Source: an uncultured beta proteobacterium (GTDB lineage Bacteria; Pseudomonadota; Gammaproteobacteria; Burkholderiales; Burkholderiaceae_C). Taken from it: a DNA stretch of 45,909 bases. Below, piece after piece: positions 8,066-16,746 of the stretch; the stretch's first letter is position 1; each line of letters begins with the position of its first letter. The stretch spans positions 1 through 45,909 of the forward strand of contig CAIKLM010000125.1 of the NCBI GenBank assembly GCA_903828235.1. The letters are read 5' to 3'. The position numbers and the translations under genes are program-made. Under the pieces are notes generated by a model. The model searched no databases, was not told the DNA's origin, and saw only the letters and a program-made list of their open reading frames with translations.

Positions 8066-8461
8066 ATGAGCATGAGTGATCCCATCGCCGACATGCTGAC
8101 CCGCATCCGCAACGCGCAGAGCGTGGCGAAGGCGGCCGTCACGATGCCGTCGTCGAAGCTGAAGGTCGCGATCGCGCAGGTTCTCAAGGACGAGGGCTAC
8201 ATCGACGGCTTCGCAGTCAAGAGCGACGGCGGCAAGTCCGAGCTCGAGGTGGCGCTGAAGTACTACGCCGGCCGCCCGGTCATCGAGCGCATCGAGCGTG
8301 TCAGCCGCCCGGGTCTGCGCGTCTACAAGGGCCGCGACGCCATCCCGCAGGTCATGAACGGCCTGGGTGTCGCCATCGTCACCACGCCGCGTGGCGTGAT
8401 GACCGACCGCAAGGCTCGCGCCACCGGTGTCGGCGGCGAAGTCCTGTGCTACGTCGCGTAA
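8066..8461 (+). CDS. rpsH: 30S ribosomal protein S8
   Basis: S8 (131 aa) binds the central domain of 16S rRNA; in E. coli it represses the spc operon. It starts [18 protein letters not shown] and has the C-terminal block [19 protein letters not shown]. An AGGAG is visible shortly before the ATG at 8066. A second ATG at 8072 would remove only two residues. The protein is of normal length. Confidence 0.98.
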   Translation: MSMSDPIADMLTRIRNAQSVAKAAVTMPSSKLKVAIAQVLKDEGYIDGFAVKSDGGKSELEVALKYYAGRPVIERIERVSRPGLRVYKGRDAIPQVMNGLGVAIVTTPRGVMTDRKARATGVGGEVLCYVA

Positions 8462-8474
8462 GGGGAGCCGAAGA

Positions 8475-9008
8475 ATGTCCCGCGTAGGAAAGATGCCGAT
8501 CGCCGTGCCGCAGGGCGTGGACGTCGCGATCTCGGCCGAGACGATCACCGTCAAGGGCAAGGAAGGCACGCTGGTGCGTCCGCTGAACCCGCTCGTGACG
8601 ATCAAGAGCGAGGGCGGCAAGCTGATGTTCGCGCCCGCCAATGACAGTGCTGCCGCCGATGCTATGAGCGGCACGATGCGCGCGCTGGTCAACAACATGG
8701 TCAACGGCGTGGGCGCCGGCTTCTCGAAGAAGCTGACGCTCGTGGGCGTGGGCTTCCGCGCCCAGGCTGCCGGCACCAAGCTGAACCTGCAGATCGGCTT
8801 CTCGCACCCGGTCGTCAAGGACATGCCCGCCGGCGTGAAGGTGGCCTGCCCGACGCAGACCGAGATCGTGATCAGCGGTGCCGACCGCCAGGCCGTGGGC
8901 CAGGTGGCGGCTGAAGTCCGCGCCTTCCGTCCGCCCGAGCCCTACAAGGGCAAGGGCATCCGCTACGCCGACGAGCGCGTGGTGCTGAAAGAGACGAAGA
9001 AGAAGTAA
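8475..9008 (+). CDS. rplF: 50S ribosomal protein L6
   Basis: L6 (177 aa, canonical length), near the factor-binding site. It starts [17 protein letters not shown] and has the repeated-fold segments [12 protein letters not shown] and [14 protein letters not shown], ending [16 protein letters not shown] and a Lys-rich tail. The start at ATG 8475 is 13 bases after rpsH, behind AGGGGAG. Confidence 0.98.
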   Translation: MSRVGKMPIAVPQGVDVAISAETITVKGKEGTLVRPLNPLVTIKSEGGKLMFAPANDSAAADAMSGTMRALVNNMVNGVGAGFSKKLTLVGVGFRAQAAGTKLNLQIGFSHPVVKDMPAGVKVACPTQTEIVISGADRQAVGQVAAEVRAFRPPEPYKGKGIRYADERVVLKETKKK

Positions 9009-9019
9009 GGAGCACCGCC

Positions 9020-9382
9020 ATGAGCCTGACCAAGAAAGAACAACGCCTCCGCCGTGCGTGCCAGACCCGGCTGCGCATCCTGGGCCAGGGTGTGGCACGC
9101 CTCGCGGTGCACCGCTCGAACCTGCACATCTACGCCAGCGTGTTTTCGGGCGACGGCACGCAGGTGCTGGCCAGCGCCAGCACGGCCGAGAAGGAAGTGC
9201 GCGATCAACTCGCCGGCAACGGTGGCAACGTCGCCGCGGCCACGCTGGTGGGCAAGCGTATCGCCGAGAAGGCCAAGGCCGCCGGCATCGACAAGGTCGC
9301 GTTCGACCGCTCGGGCTTCCAGTACCACGGCCGCGTGAAGGCGCTGGCCGAGGCGGCGCGCGAAGCCGGCCTGCAGTTCTGA
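9020..9382 (+). CDS. rplR: 50S ribosomal protein L18
   Basis: L18 (120 aa) binds 5S rRNA with L5. The arginine-rich N-terminus ([15 protein letters not shown]), [17 protein letters not shown] and the C-terminal [24 protein letters not shown] are family-typical. Start ATG 9020 follows AAGGAG at about 9006-9011. The gene lies 11 bases after rplF. Confidence 0.98.
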   Translation: MSLTKKEQRLRRACQTRLRILGQGVARLAVHRSNLHIYASVFSGDGTQVLASASTAEKEVRDQLAGNGGNVAAATLVGKRIAEKAKAAGIDKVAFDRSGFQYHGRVKALAEAAREAGLQF

Positions 9383-9410
9383 CGAGCGCCCGAGCAGAGG
9401 AATATCCAAG

Positions 9411-9929
9411 ATGGCTAAGTTCACCCCCCGCGCCCAGGCCGAAGGCAACGACGACGGGCTCAAGGAAAAGATGATCGCGGTCAACCGCGTGACCAAGGTC
9501 GTGAAGGGCGGTCGCACGCTCAGCTTTGCGGCCCTCACGGTGGTGGGCGACGGCGACGGCCGCATCGGCATGGGCAAGGGCAAGGCCAAGGAAGTGCCGG
9601 TGTCCGTGCAGAAGGCGATGGAGTCGGCCCGCCGCAACATGATCAAGGTCGCGCTGAAGAACGGCACGATCCACCACAAGGTCGAAGGCGAGCACGGCGC
9701 GGCCCGCGTGCTGATGGCACCGGCCAAGCCTGGCGACGGCATCATCGCCGGCGGCCCGATGCGCGCCGTCTTCGAGGTGATGGGCGTGACCGACATCGTG
9801 GCCAAGAGCCACGGCTCGACCAACCCGTACAACATGGTCCGCGCCACGCTCGACGCGCTCAAGCGCCTGTCGACGCCGGGCGAGATCGCCGCCAAGCGCG
9901 GCAAGACGGTCGAAGAGCTCTTCAGCTGA
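9411..9929 (+). CDS. rpsE: 30S ribosomal protein S5
   Basis: S5 (172 aa), part of the mRNA entry tunnel and important for accuracy. The dsRNA-binding N-domain has [19 protein letters not shown] and the loop [20 protein letters not shown]; the C-domain has [18 protein letters not shown]. The length is within the family range. It lies 28 bases after rplR and 20 before rpmD. Confidence 0.98.
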   Translation: MAKFTPRAQAEGNDDGLKEKMIAVNRVTKVVKGGRTLSFAALTVVGDGDGRIGMGKGKAKEVPVSVQKAMESARRNMIKVALKNGTIHHKVEGEHGAARVLMAPAKPGDGIIAGGPMRAVFEVMGVTDIVAKSHGSTNPYNMVRATLDALKRLSTPGEIAAKRGKTVEELFS

Positions 9930-9949
9930 GCCGGCCGCGGAGAACCGAC

Positions 9950-10141
9950 ATGACGACTTCCACCGAGAAGAAGACGCTCACCGTGAAGCTGGTGCGCAGC
10001 GTCGCCGGCACGCGCGAGAGCCACCGCGCCACCGTGCGCGGCCTGGGCCTGCGCAAGCTCAACAGCACCAAGGTGCTCGAGGACACGCCGGCCGTGCGCG
10101 GCATGATCAACAAGGTCGACTACCTGGTGCAGGTGCTCTGA
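9950..10141 (+). CDS. rpmD: 50S ribosomal protein L30
   Basis: L30 (63 aa), a small peripheral large-subunit protein. It contains [33 protein letters not shown] and the end [13 protein letters not shown]. The last base of its TGA is the first base of the rplO ATG, so the pair is probably coupled. Length is slightly above E. coli L30 (59). Confidence 0.97.
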   Translation: MTTSTEKKTLTVKLVRSVAGTRESHRATVRGLGLRKLNSTKVLEDTPAVRGMINKVDYLVQVL

Positions 10142-10575
10142 TGGAACTCAACGGCATCAAGCCCGCAGAGGGCAGCAAGAAGGCGCGTCGCCGTGTCGGT
10201 CGCGGCATCGGCTCGGGCCTGGGAAAGACCGCGGGCCGTGGCCACAAGGGCCAGAAGAGCCGCGCCGGTGGCTACCACAAGGTGGGCTTCGAGGGCGGCC
10301 AGATGCCGCTGCAGCGTCGCCTGCCCAAGCGCGGCTTCAAGAGCGCGCAGCTCAAATACAACAGCGAGGTCACCCTCGCCGACCTGCAGGCTCTCGAGGG
10401 CGATGAGATCGACCTGCTGACGCTGAAGACGGCCGGCCTGGTGGGCCAGCTCGTCAAGCACGTCAAGGTCGTCAAGTCGGGCGAGCTGTCGCGCAAGGTG
10501 GTGCTCAAGGGCATCGGCGCGACGGCGGGCGCCAAGGCGGCCATCGAGGCCGCCGGCGGCTCGGTCGCGGCCTGA
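10141..10575 (+). CDS. rplO: 50S ribosomal protein L15
   Basis: L15 (144 aa), an assembly protein of the large subunit. The glycine- and arginine-rich N-terminal half ([22 protein letters not shown], then [24 protein letters not shown], given here in parts) is diagnostic. The length matches E. coli. It overlaps rpmD by one base and is followed after 38 bases by secY. Confidence 0.98.
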   Translation: MELNGIKPAEGSKKARRRVGRGIGSGLGKTAGRGHKGQKSRAGGYHKVGFEGGQMPLQRRLPKRGFKSAQLKYNSEVTLADLQALEGDEIDLLTLKTAGLVGQLVKHVKVVKSGELSRKVVLKGIGATAGAKAAIEAAGGSVAA

Positions 10576-10613
10576 CGGCACGCAGTTTCGTCCACAGAAG
10601 GAACCCCGTACCC

Positions 10614-11924
10614 GTGGTCACCACCGCGAACCAGCTGGCCAAGAGCGGAAAGTTCGGCGATCTGCGTCGCCGCATCGTCTTCCTGCTGCTTGCACTGGTG
10701 GTCTACCGCATCGGTGGCCACATCCCGGTGCCGGGCATCGACCCGCAGGCCATGCAGCAGCTGTTTGCCGGCCAGAGCGGCGGCATCCTGAACATGTTCA
10801 ACATGTTCAGCGGCGGCTCGCTGGCGCGATTCTCGGTGTTCGCGCTGGGCATCATGCCGTACATCAGCGCCAGCATCATCATGCAGCTGATGACCTACGT
10901 CGTGCCCACGCTGGAGGCCATCAAGAAGGAAGGCGAGGCCGGGCGGCGCAAGATCACCCAGTACACGCGCTACGGTACGCTGGTGCTGGCCATCTTCCAG
11001 GCGCTGGGCATCGCGCTGGCCCTGGAGGGCGCGGCCGGCACGGTGATGAACCCGGGCTTCGGCTTCCGCATGACGACCGTCGTCAGCCTGGTGGCCGGCA
11101 CGATGTTCCTGATGTGGCTGGGCGAGCAGATCACCGAGCGCGGCGTCGGCAACGGCATCTCGATCCTGATCTTCGCCGGCATCATCGCCGGGCTACCCTC
11201 GGCCATGGCCGGGCTGTTCGAGCTGGTGCGCACGGGCGCAATGAGCATCATCGCCTGCCTGTTCATCATCGCGCTGGTGATCTTCGTCACCTACGCCGTG
11301 GTGTTCGTCGAGCGCGGGCAGCGCAAGATCTTGGTGAACTACGCCAAGCGCCAGGTGGGCAACAAGGTGTACGGCAGCCAGAGCTCGCACCTGCCCCTGA
11401 AGCTGAACATGAGCGGCGTGATCCCGCCGATCTTCGCCAGCTCCATCATCCTGCTGCCGGCCACGGTGGTGGGTTGGTTCGCCACCGGCGACGGCATGCG
11501 CTGGCTCAAGGACCTGGCGGCCATGCTGTCGCCGGGGCAGCCGATCTACGTGATGCTGTACGCCGCGATGATCGTGTTCTTCTGCTTCTTCTACACGGCG
11601 CTGGTCTTCAACAGCCGGGAGACCGCCGACAACCTGAAGAAGAGCGGCGCCTTCATCCCGGGCATCCGCCCGGGCGACCAGACCGCGAAGTACATCGACA
11701 AGATCCTGGGCCGCCTGACGCTGGCCGGTGCCGTCTACATCACCGCCGTCTGCCTGCTGCCCGAGTTCCTTGTGCTGAAGTACAACGTGCCGTTCTACTT
11801 CGGGGGCACCAGCCTGCTGATCATCGTCGTCGTCACGATGGATTTCTGGGCCCAGGTCCAGAGCTACGTGATGAGCCAGCAGTACGACTCGCTGCTCAAG
11901 AAGGCCAACTTCAAGCCCAGCTGA
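10614..11924 (+). CDS. secY: Protein translocase subunit SecY
   Basis: The channel subunit of the SecYEG translocon in the inner membrane (436 aa). About ten membrane segments are visible, beginning with [20 protein letters not shown] and with the plug-region [20 protein letters not shown]. The cytoplasmic loops have [12 protein letters not shown] and [19 protein letters not shown]. The start is a GTG at 10614, with AGAAGGA at 10596-10602, a rather long 11-base spacer. No closer ATG exists. It lies in its usual place between rplO and infA. Confidence 0.97.
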   Translation: MVTTANQLAKSGKFGDLRRRIVFLLLALVVYRIGGHIPVPGIDPQAMQQLFAGQSGGILNMFNMFSGGSLARFSVFALGIMPYISASIIMQLMTYVVPTLEAIKKEGEAGRRKITQYTRYGTLVLAIFQALGIALALEGAAGTVMNPGFGFRMTTVVSLVAGTMFLMWLGEQITERGVGNGISILIFAGIIAGLPSAMAGLFELVRTGAMSIIACLFIIALVIFVTYAVVFVERGQRKILVNYAKRQVGNKVYGSQSSHLPLKLNMSGVIPPIFASSIILLPATVVGWFATGDGMRWLKDLAAMLSPGQPIYVMLYAAMIVFFCFFYTALVFNSRETADNLKKSGAFIPGIRPGDQTAKYIDKILGRLTLAGAVYITAVCLLPEFLVLKYNVPFYFGGTSLLIIVVVTMDFWAQVQSYVMSQQYDSLLKKANFKPS

Positions 11925-11926
11925 AC

Positions 11927-12145
11927 ATGGCCAAAGACGACGTCATCCAAATGCAGGGGGAGATCCTCGAGAACCTCCCCAACGCCACCTTCCGCGTGAA
12001 GCTAGAGAACGGCCACGTGGTGCTGGGGCACATCAGCGGCAAGATGCGCATGCACTACATCCGCATCCTGCCCGGTGACAAGGTCACCGTCGAGCTGACA
12101 CCGTACGACCTGACCCGGGCACGCATCGTGTTCCGGGCCAAGTAA
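11927..12145 (+). CDS. infA: Translation initiation factor IF-1
   Basis: IF-1 (72 aa), a single OB/S1-fold domain that binds the A site during initiation. It starts [20 protein letters not shown] and has [20 protein letters not shown] and the ending [11 protein letters not shown]. Start at ATG 11927 is two bases after the secY stop. Its position between secY and rpmJ is common in betaproteobacteria, whereas in E. coli infA lies elsewhere. Confidence 0.97.
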   Translation: MAKDDVIQMQGEILENLPNATFRVKLENGHVVLGHISGKMRMHYIRILPGDKVTVELTPYDLTRARIVFRAK

Positions 12146-12178
12146 ACCGAATCGCAAGATCGGGCCAAGGAGAAGAGC

Positions 12179-12292
12179 ATGAAAGTCGCCGCTTCCGTCA
12201 AGAAGATGTGCCGCAACTGCAAGATCATCCGCCGCAAGGGTGTGGTGCGCGTGATCTGTACCGACCCGCGCCACAAGCAGCGCCAGGGTTGA
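12179..12292 (+). CDS. rpmJ: 50S ribosomal protein L36 (zinc-binding form)
   Basis: A 37-aa gene encoding L36 of the C+ type. The start is [20 protein letters not shown], and the zinc ligands are C11, C14, C27 and H32. AAGGAGAAG lies just before the ATG at 12179. It sits between infA and rpsM, its usual position. Because this form needs zinc, a zinc-free paralogue may exist elsewhere in the genome, but none is visible here. Confidence 0.97.
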   Translation: MKVAASVKKMCRNCKIIRRKGVVRVICTDPRHKQRQG

Positions 12293-12307
12293 TCGAGAGG
12301 AACCGAC

Positions 12308-12673
12308 ATGGCACGCATCGCCGGCATCAACATCCCCCCGCACAAGCACACCGAGATCGGTCTGACGTCGATCTACGGCATTGGGCGCACGACGGCGCAG
12401 AAGATCTGCGACAACGTCGGCGTCCCGTACAGCAAGAAGATCAAGGACCTCACCGACTCGGACCTGGAGAAGATCCGCGACGAGATCGGCAAGATCACGA
12501 TCGAAGGCGACCTGCGCCGCGAACTGTCGATCAGCATCAAGCGGCTGATGGACCTGGGCTGCTATCGCGGTTTCCGTCACCGTCGCGGCCTGCCGGTGCG
12601 CGGCCAGCGCACGCGCACCAACGCCCGCACCCGCAAGGGCCCGAAGAAGAGTGCCGCCGCGCTGAAGAAGTGA
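12308..12673 (+). CDS. rpsM: 30S ribosomal protein S13
   Basis: S13 (121 aa), head protein that contacts L5 and tRNA. It starts [20 protein letters not shown] and includes the helix-two-turn-helix region [13 protein letters not shown] and the tail [26 protein letters not shown] precedes the ATG. In the E. coli alpha operon this gene is the target of S4 control; here it follows rpmJ by only 15 bases and no separate promoter is evident. Confidence 0.98.
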   Translation: MARIAGINIPPHKHTEIGLTSIYGIGRTTAQKICDNVGVPYSKKIKDLTDSDLEKIRDEIGKITIEGDLRRELSISIKRLMDLGCYRGFRHRRGLPVRGQRTRTNARTRKGPKKSAAALKK

Positions 12674-12724
12674 TCCCAGCGATCCACTTCGCCGCAGCAA
12701 CCGCACACTGAAAGAGTCGAGAAC

Positions 12725-13129
12725 ATGGCCAAGGCACCCGTCAACACCGCCGCGCGCCGCGTGAGCAAGAAGGTCCGCAAGAACGTCGCGGACGGCATCG
12801 CGCACGTGCACGCGTCGTTCAACAACACGATCATCACGATCACCGACCGCCAGGGCGGCGCGCTCGCCTGGGCCTCCAGCGGCGGCCAGGGTTTCAAGGG
12901 CTCGCGCAAGAGCACGCCCTTCGCCGCGCAGGTGGCCGCCGAGGTGGCGGGCCGTGCGGCACAGGAGCAGGGCATCAAGAACCTCGACGTGCGCATCAAG
13001 GGCCCCGGCCCCGGCCGCGAGAGCAGCGTGCGTGCGCTGGCCTCGCTGGGCATCCGCATCAACAGCATCAGCGACGTGACGCCGATCCCGCACAACGGCT
13101 GCCGCCCGCAGAAGCGTCGCAGGATCTAA
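12725..13129 (+). CDS. rpsK: 30S ribosomal protein S11
   Basis: S11 (134 aa), a platform protein near the Shine-Dalgarno helix. Family segments: [41 protein letters not shown] and [13 protein letters not shown], ending [12 protein letters not shown] 51-base gap separates it from rpsM. It is the last gene before a 282-base gap, so a transcript end or processing site may follow. Confidence 0.98.
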   Translation: MAKAPVNTAARRVSKKVRKNVADGIAHVHASFNNTIITITDRQGGALAWASSGGQGFKGSRKSTPFAAQVAAEVAGRAAQEQGIKNLDVRIKGPGPGRESSVRALASLGIRINSISDVTPIPHNGCRPQKRRRI

Positions 13130-13149
13130 GGCCATCCCGCAGCGCCTGC

Positions 13150-13180
13150 GGCGCCTCCCTCAAGGGGTGCCGCAAGCGGC
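13150..13180 (+). repeat. GC-rich hairpin repeat after rpsK
   Basis: GGCGCC-T-CCC (13150-13159) pairs with GGGGTGCC (13164-13171) around TCAA, with one bulged T and a G-U pair, and is followed by a perfect GCCGC-AA-GCGGC stem (13169-13180). The wording CTCCCTCAAGGGG resembles intergenic hairpin repeats that I recall as common in Burkholderiales genomes. A related element lies at 37714-37782. It may serve as a transcript-end element for rpsK. It lacks a T-run. Confidence 0.45.
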
Positions 13181-13221
13181 CCGCCAAAGCCGGTTCCGCT
13201 GCCGCCGCTTCGCAGCGGGCC

Positions 13222-13227
13222 TACAAT
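13222..13227 (+). promoter_or_regulatory. -10 element upstream of rpsD
   Basis: TACAAT at 13222-13227 is a good -10 hexamer in an AT-poor region. No convincing -35 is seen at the expected distance (CTGCCG at 13199-13204 with 17-base spacing). Transcription from it would start near 13234, giving a leader of about 178 bases before the rpsD GTG. Confidence 0.45.
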
Positions 13228-13240
13228 TAAGGGTTTCCCG

Positions 13241-13374
13241 CGCCGGTGAGCACTGTTGTGCGAACCGGCGGTTTCACTGAAGAGCGCCGCTCTTCGCATC
13301 ACAAGCCCACCGTCGGCGCGTCTCGCCCCAGAGCAGGCCGTCGACTCGCGCGGGCCGCCCCGTTCCACGGGGCG
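13241..13374 (+). promoter_or_regulatory. Structured 5' leader of rpsD with three perfect hairpins
   Basis: Hairpin 1: CGCCGGT (13241-13247) pairs with ACCGGCG (13264-13270), inside which GCAC (13250-13253) pairs with GTGC (13258-13261) around TGTT; the two stems are separated by GA on each side, a tandem G-A internal loop typical of protein-binding RNA. Hairpin 2: GAAGAGC (13279-13285) pairs with GCTCTTC (13289-13295). Hairpin 3: CGCCCCGT (13356-13363) pairs with ACGGGGCG (13367-13374). All stems are perfect. The region lies between a -10 element and the S4 gene; S4 is a known mRNA-binding repressor in E. coli and Bacillus, so autogenous control is a reasonable guess. Confidence 0.5.
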
Positions 13375-13411
13375 TGCTGCCGCGTCAGACACGACAACGA
13401 AGGACACGCAA

Positions 13412-14035
13412 GTGGCACGTCTGCTCGGCCCCAAGGCCAAACTCTCACGCCGCGAAGGCACCGACCTGTTCCTGAAGAGCGCCCGCCGCGCCATCACGGA
13501 CAAGGCCAAGTTCGACAGCAAGCCGGGCCAGCACGGCCGCACCAGCGGCACGCGCACGTCCGACTTCGGCATGCAGCTGCGCGAGAAGCAGAAGGTCAAG
13601 CGCATGTACGGCGTGCTCGAACGCCAGTTCCGCCGCTACTTCGCCGAGGCCGAGCGCCGCAAGGGCAACACCGGTGCCAACCTGCTGGCCCTGCTCGAGA
13701 GCCGCCTGGACAACGTGGTCTACCGCATGGGGTTCGGCAGCACGCGCGCCGAGGCCCGCCAGCTCGTCAGCCACAAGGCCCTGACGGTGAACGGCGAGGT
13801 GGTGAACATCCCGTCGTACTCGGTAAAGCCGGGCGACGTGATCGCGCTGCGCGAGAAGTCCAAGAACCAGCTGCGCGTCCAGGACGCCCTCAAGCTGGCC
13901 CAGGGCATCGGCCTGGCCGACTGGGTGGCGGTCGACGCCACCAAGATGGAAGGCACCTTCAAGAAGGTGCCCGATCGCGACCAGTACGGCCAGGAGATCA
14001 AGGAAGCGCTCATCGTCGAGCTGTACTCGCGCTGA
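13412..14035 (+). CDS. rpsD: 30S ribosomal protein S4
   Basis: S4 (207 aa), a primary 16S rRNA binder that starts 30S assembly and, in other bacteria, represses its own operon. It begins [19 protein letters not shown] after the initiating residue and has the S4 RNA-binding domain with [25 protein letters not shown], given in two parts here, and [17 protein letters not shown]. The start is a GTG at 13412 with GAAGGA at 13399-13404, seven bases upstream. No zinc-ligand cysteines are present. It is preceded by 282 bases without a gene and followed by 161 bases with strong hairpins. Confidence 0.97.
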   Translation: MARLLGPKAKLSRREGTDLFLKSARRAITDKAKFDSKPGQHGRTSGTRTSDFGMQLREKQKVKRMYGVLERQFRRYFAEAERRKGNTGANLLALLESRLDNVVYRMGFGSTRAEARQLVSHKALTVNGEVVNIPSYSVKPGDVIALREKSKNQLRVQDALKLAQGIGLADWVAVDATKMEGTFKKVPDRDQYGQEIKEALIVELYSR

Positions 14036-14045
14036 TCCCGACACC

Positions 14046-14116
14046 GGGGCCGTGCGCGGCGCCTGCCAGGGCGCCGCACGACGGCCCCGCCGTGCTTCGT
14101 GCGCCGGGCACGAAGC
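14046..14116 (+). other. Two strong hairpins between rpsD and rpoA
   Basis: The first hairpin spans 14046-14088: outer GGGGCCG pairs with CGGCCCC, and inner GGCGCC pairs with GGCGCC around TGCCAG, with short bulges between. The second is a perfect nine-pair stem, GCTTCGTGC (14094-14102) with GCACGAAGC (14108-14116), loop GCCGG. No U-run follows either. They could be Rho-type end structures, processing sites or an attenuator tuning rpoA relative to the ribosomal genes. The rest of the gap (14117-14196) shows no clear promoter. Confidence 0.5.
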
Positions 14117-14196
14117 GGCGAACACCCCGCCCGGCGCGGTCCTACAGCCTTATCGGTGTAACGAGCCGAGGGTATTGACAGGAACACAGAGAGCTC

Positions 14197-15207
14197 ATGC
14201 AAACCACCCTTCTGAAGCCCAAGGCCATCCAGGTCGAGCCGCTCGGCGGCCATCGCGCCAAGGCGACGCTCGAGCCCTTCGAGCGCGGCTACGGCCACAC
14301 CCTCGGCAACGCACTGCGCCGCGTGCTGCTGTCGTCGATGGTGGGTTACGCGCCGACCGAGGTGACCATCGCCGGCGTGCTGCACGAGTACTCGGCGATC
14401 GACGGCGTGCAGGAAGACGTCGTGCACATCATGCTCAACCTCAAGGGCGTGGTCTTCCGGCTGCACAACCGCGACGAAGTGACGCTGGTGCTGCGCAAGG
14501 AAGGCGAGGGCGCGGTCACGGCCGGCGACATCCAGACGCCGCACGACGTCGAGATCATCAACCCCGAGCACTTGATCGCCCACCTCAGCCAGGGCGGCAA
14601 GCTCGACATGCAGATCAAGGTCGAGAAGGGCCGCGGCTACGTGCCGGGCAACCTGCGCCGCTACGGCGACGAGCCGACCAAGAGCATCGGCCGCATCGTG
14701 CTCGACGCCAGCTTCTCGCCCGTGCGGCGCGTGAGCTACGCGGTGGAGAACGCCCGCGTCGAGCAGCGCACCGACCTCGACAAGCTCGTGATGGAGATCG
14801 AGACCAACGGCGCCATCGCGCCCGAGGAAGCCATCCGCCAGAGTGCGCGCATCCTGGTCGAGCAGCTGGCCTTCTTCGCCCAGATCGACCCGGGCACGAC
14901 CCTCGGCGACACCCTCGGCGGCGGCCTGGTGCGCGACGGCAAGGGCGGTGTCGGCACCCCTGTCGACCCGATCCTGCTGCGCCCGGTCGACGAGCTCGAG
15001 CTCACGGTGCGCTCGGCCAACTGCCTGAAGGCCGAGAACATCTACTACATCGGCGACCTGATCCAGCGCACCGAGACCGAGCTGCTGAAGACGCCGAACC
15101 TGGGCCGCAAGAGCCTCAACGAGATCAAGGAAGTCCTGGCCTCGCGCGGGCTCACGCTCGGCGCACGGCTGGAGAACTGGCCCCCCCAGGGCCTGGACAA
15201 GCGCTGA
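14197..15207 (+). CDS. rpoA: DNA-directed RNA polymerase subunit alpha
   Basis: RNA polymerase alpha (336 aa). The N-terminal dimerisation domain has [20 protein letters not shown] and [16 protein letters not shown]; the C-terminal domain that contacts UP elements and activators has [19 protein letters not shown] and [13 protein letters not shown]. Length is typical for betaproteobacteria. The ATG at 14197 is preceded by GAGAG with a short spacer. rplQ follows after 80 bases. Confidence 0.98.
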   Translation: MQTTLLKPKAIQVEPLGGHRAKATLEPFERGYGHTLGNALRRVLLSSMVGYAPTEVTIAGVLHEYSAIDGVQEDVVHIMLNLKGVVFRLHNRDEVTLVLRKEGEGAVTAGDIQTPHDVEIINPEHLIAHLSQGGKLDMQIKVEKGRGYVPGNLRRYGDEPTKSIGRIVLDASFSPVRRVSYAVENARVEQRTDLDKLVMEIETNGAIAPEEAIRQSARILVEQLAFFAQIDPGTTLGDTLGGGLVRDGKGGVGTPVDPILLRPVDELELTVRSANCLKAENIYYIGDLIQRTETELLKTPNLGRKSLNEIKEVLASRGLTLGARLENWPPQGLDKR

Positions 15208-15287
15208 ACCTCCGGTTCACAGACAGCACCGTGCACCCCGCAGTACCTGATCCGGCTGCGGGACAGACATAACGAAAGGAACGCACC

Positions 15288-15686
15288 ATGCGCCACCGCA
15301 ACGGCCCCCGCAAGCTCAACCGCACCACCTCGCACCGCTTGGCCATGCTCCGCAACATGGCCAACTCGCTGATCAAGCACGAGGCCATCAAGACCACGCT
15401 GCCCAAGGCGAAGGAACTGCGCGCCGTGGTCGAGCCGCTGATCACGCTGGGCAAGTCGCCCACGCTGGCCAACCGCCGGCTGGCCTTCGACCGCACGCGC
15501 GACCGCGACGTCGTGGCCAAGCTCTTCGGCGAGCTGGGCCCGCGCTACCAGGCGCGCCCGGGCGGCTACACGCGCATCCTGAAGATGGGTTTCCGCGTCG
15601 GCGACAACGCCCCGATGGCCTTCGTCGAGCTGGTGGACCGCCCCGAGCCGGTGGAGTCTGCTGGCACGGCCCCGGCCGCCGAGTGA
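15288..15686 (+). CDS. rplQ: 50S ribosomal protein L17
   Basis: L17 (132 aa), at the tunnel exit. It starts [20 protein letters not shown] and has the segment [20 protein letters not shown], ending in the family region [28 protein letters not shown] precedes the ATG. It is the final gene of the ribosomal block and is followed by a terminator at 15724-15751. Confidence 0.98.
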   Translation: MRHRNGPRKLNRTTSHRLAMLRNMANSLIKHEAIKTTLPKAKELRAVVEPLITLGKSPTLANRRLAFDRTRDRDVVAKLFGELGPRYQARPGGYTRILKMGFRVGDNAPMAFVELVDRPEPVESAGTAPAAE

Positions 15687-15723
15687 GGGCCGGCGCCGCA
15701 GGCGCCACCCGCTCGCACCCGCA

Positions 15724-15751
15724 CGCCGGAGCCTGGCCGCTCCGGCGTTTT
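15724..15751 (+). terminator. Intrinsic terminator after rplQ
   Basis: CGCCGGAGC (15724-15732) pairs perfectly with GCTCCGGCG (15739-15747) across a six-base loop, followed by TTTT (15748-15751). It closes the alpha-operon transcript 38 bases after rplQ. Confidence 0.8.
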
Positions 15752-15758
15752 CACGTCC

Positions 15759-15782
15759 GCGGCCCGTAAACTGACGGGCCGC
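15759..15782. promoter_or_regulatory. Palindrome with embedded -10 upstream of glyQ
   Basis: GCGGCCCGT (15759-15767) and ACGGGCCGC (15774-15782) form a perfect nine-base inverted repeat around AAACTG. Within it lies TAAACT (15767-15772), a plausible -10 for glyQS; no good -35 is visible. The palindrome could be an operator over the promoter or a leader stem. glyQ starts 29 bases downstream. Confidence 0.4.
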
Positions 15783-15811
15783 TCCCACCGAAGCCCGCGG
15801 CACCGCCCTCG

Positions 15812-16744
15812 ATGCTCACCTTCCAGCAGATCATCCTCAAGCTCCAGAGCTACTGGGACGCGCAAGGCTGCGCGCTGCTGCAGCCCTACGACATGGAAGT
15901 CGGCGCCGGCACCAGCCACACCGCGACCTTCCTGCGCGCCCTCGGCCCCGAGCCCTGGAAGGCGGCCTACGTGCAACCCAGCCGCCGCCCGAAAGACGGC
16001 CGCTATGGCGACAACCCCAACCGGCTGCAGCACTACTACCAGTACCAGGTGGTGCTGAAGCCGGCGCCGGCCGACATCCTTGAGCTCTACCTGGGCAGCC
16101 TGCAGGCGCTGGGCTTCGACCTCACCGTCAACGACGTGCGCTTCGTCGAGGACGACTGGGAGAACCCCACGCTCGGCGCCTGGGGCCTGGGTTGGGAGGT
16201 CTGGCTCAACGGCATGGAGGTGACGCAGTTCACCTACTTCCAGCAGGTGGGCGGCATCGACTGCAAGCCCATCACGGGCGAGATCACCTACGGCCTGGAG
16301 CGCCTGGCCATGTACCTGCAGGGCGTGGAAAACGTCTACGACCTGGTCTGGACCGAGTCGCCCGACGGCACGCCGCTGCTGTACCGCGACGTCTACCACC
16401 AGAACGAGGTCGAGCAGAGCACCTACAACTTCGAGCACTCCGACGTGGACTTCCTGCTCGGCGCCTTCGGCGCCCATGAGAAGCAGGCCCGGTACCTGAT
16501 GCAGCAGCAGCTGGCGCTGCCGGCCTACGAGCAGGTGCTCAAGGCCGCGCACACCTTCAACCTGCTCGACGCGCGCGGCGCCATCAGCGTGACCGAGCGC
16601 GCCGCCTACATCGGCCGCATCCGCCACCTCGCGCGCAGCGTGGCGCAGAGCTACCTCGACAGCCGCGCGCGCCTGGGCTTCCCGATGGCGCCGCGGCCCT
16701 GGGCCGACGAGGTGCTGGCCCAGCTGGCGAAGAAGGCGGCCTGA
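15812..16744 (+). CDS. glyQ: Glycyl-tRNA synthetase alpha subunit
   Basis: The catalytic class II subunit (310 aa) of the alpha2-beta2 glycyl-tRNA synthetase. The start [20 protein letters not shown] and the segments [36 protein letters not shown] and [13 protein letters not shown] are family signatures. It lies two bases before glyS, so the subunits are made together. A terminator and a palindrome upstream make it the first gene of a new unit. Confidence 0.97.
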   Translation: MLTFQQIILKLQSYWDAQGCALLQPYDMEVGAGTSHTATFLRALGPEPWKAAYVQPSRRPKDGRYGDNPNRLQHYYQYQVVLKPAPADILELYLGSLQALGFDLTVNDVRFVEDDWENPTLGAWGLGWEVWLNGMEVTQFTYFQQVGGIDCKPITGEITYGLERLAMYLQGVENVYDLVWTESPDGTPLLYRDVYHQNEVEQSTYNFEHSDVDFLLGAFGAHEKQARYLMQQQLALPAYEQVLKAAHTFNLLDARGAISVTERAAYIGRIRHLARSVAQSYLDSRARLGFPMAPRPWADEVLAQLAKKAA

Positions 16745-16746
16745 GC

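Noticed and set aside
14175..14180. TTGACA just before rpoA as a -35
   Set aside because: Only 16 bases remain to the ATG, so a -10 would fall in the gene, and no -10-like hexamer is there.
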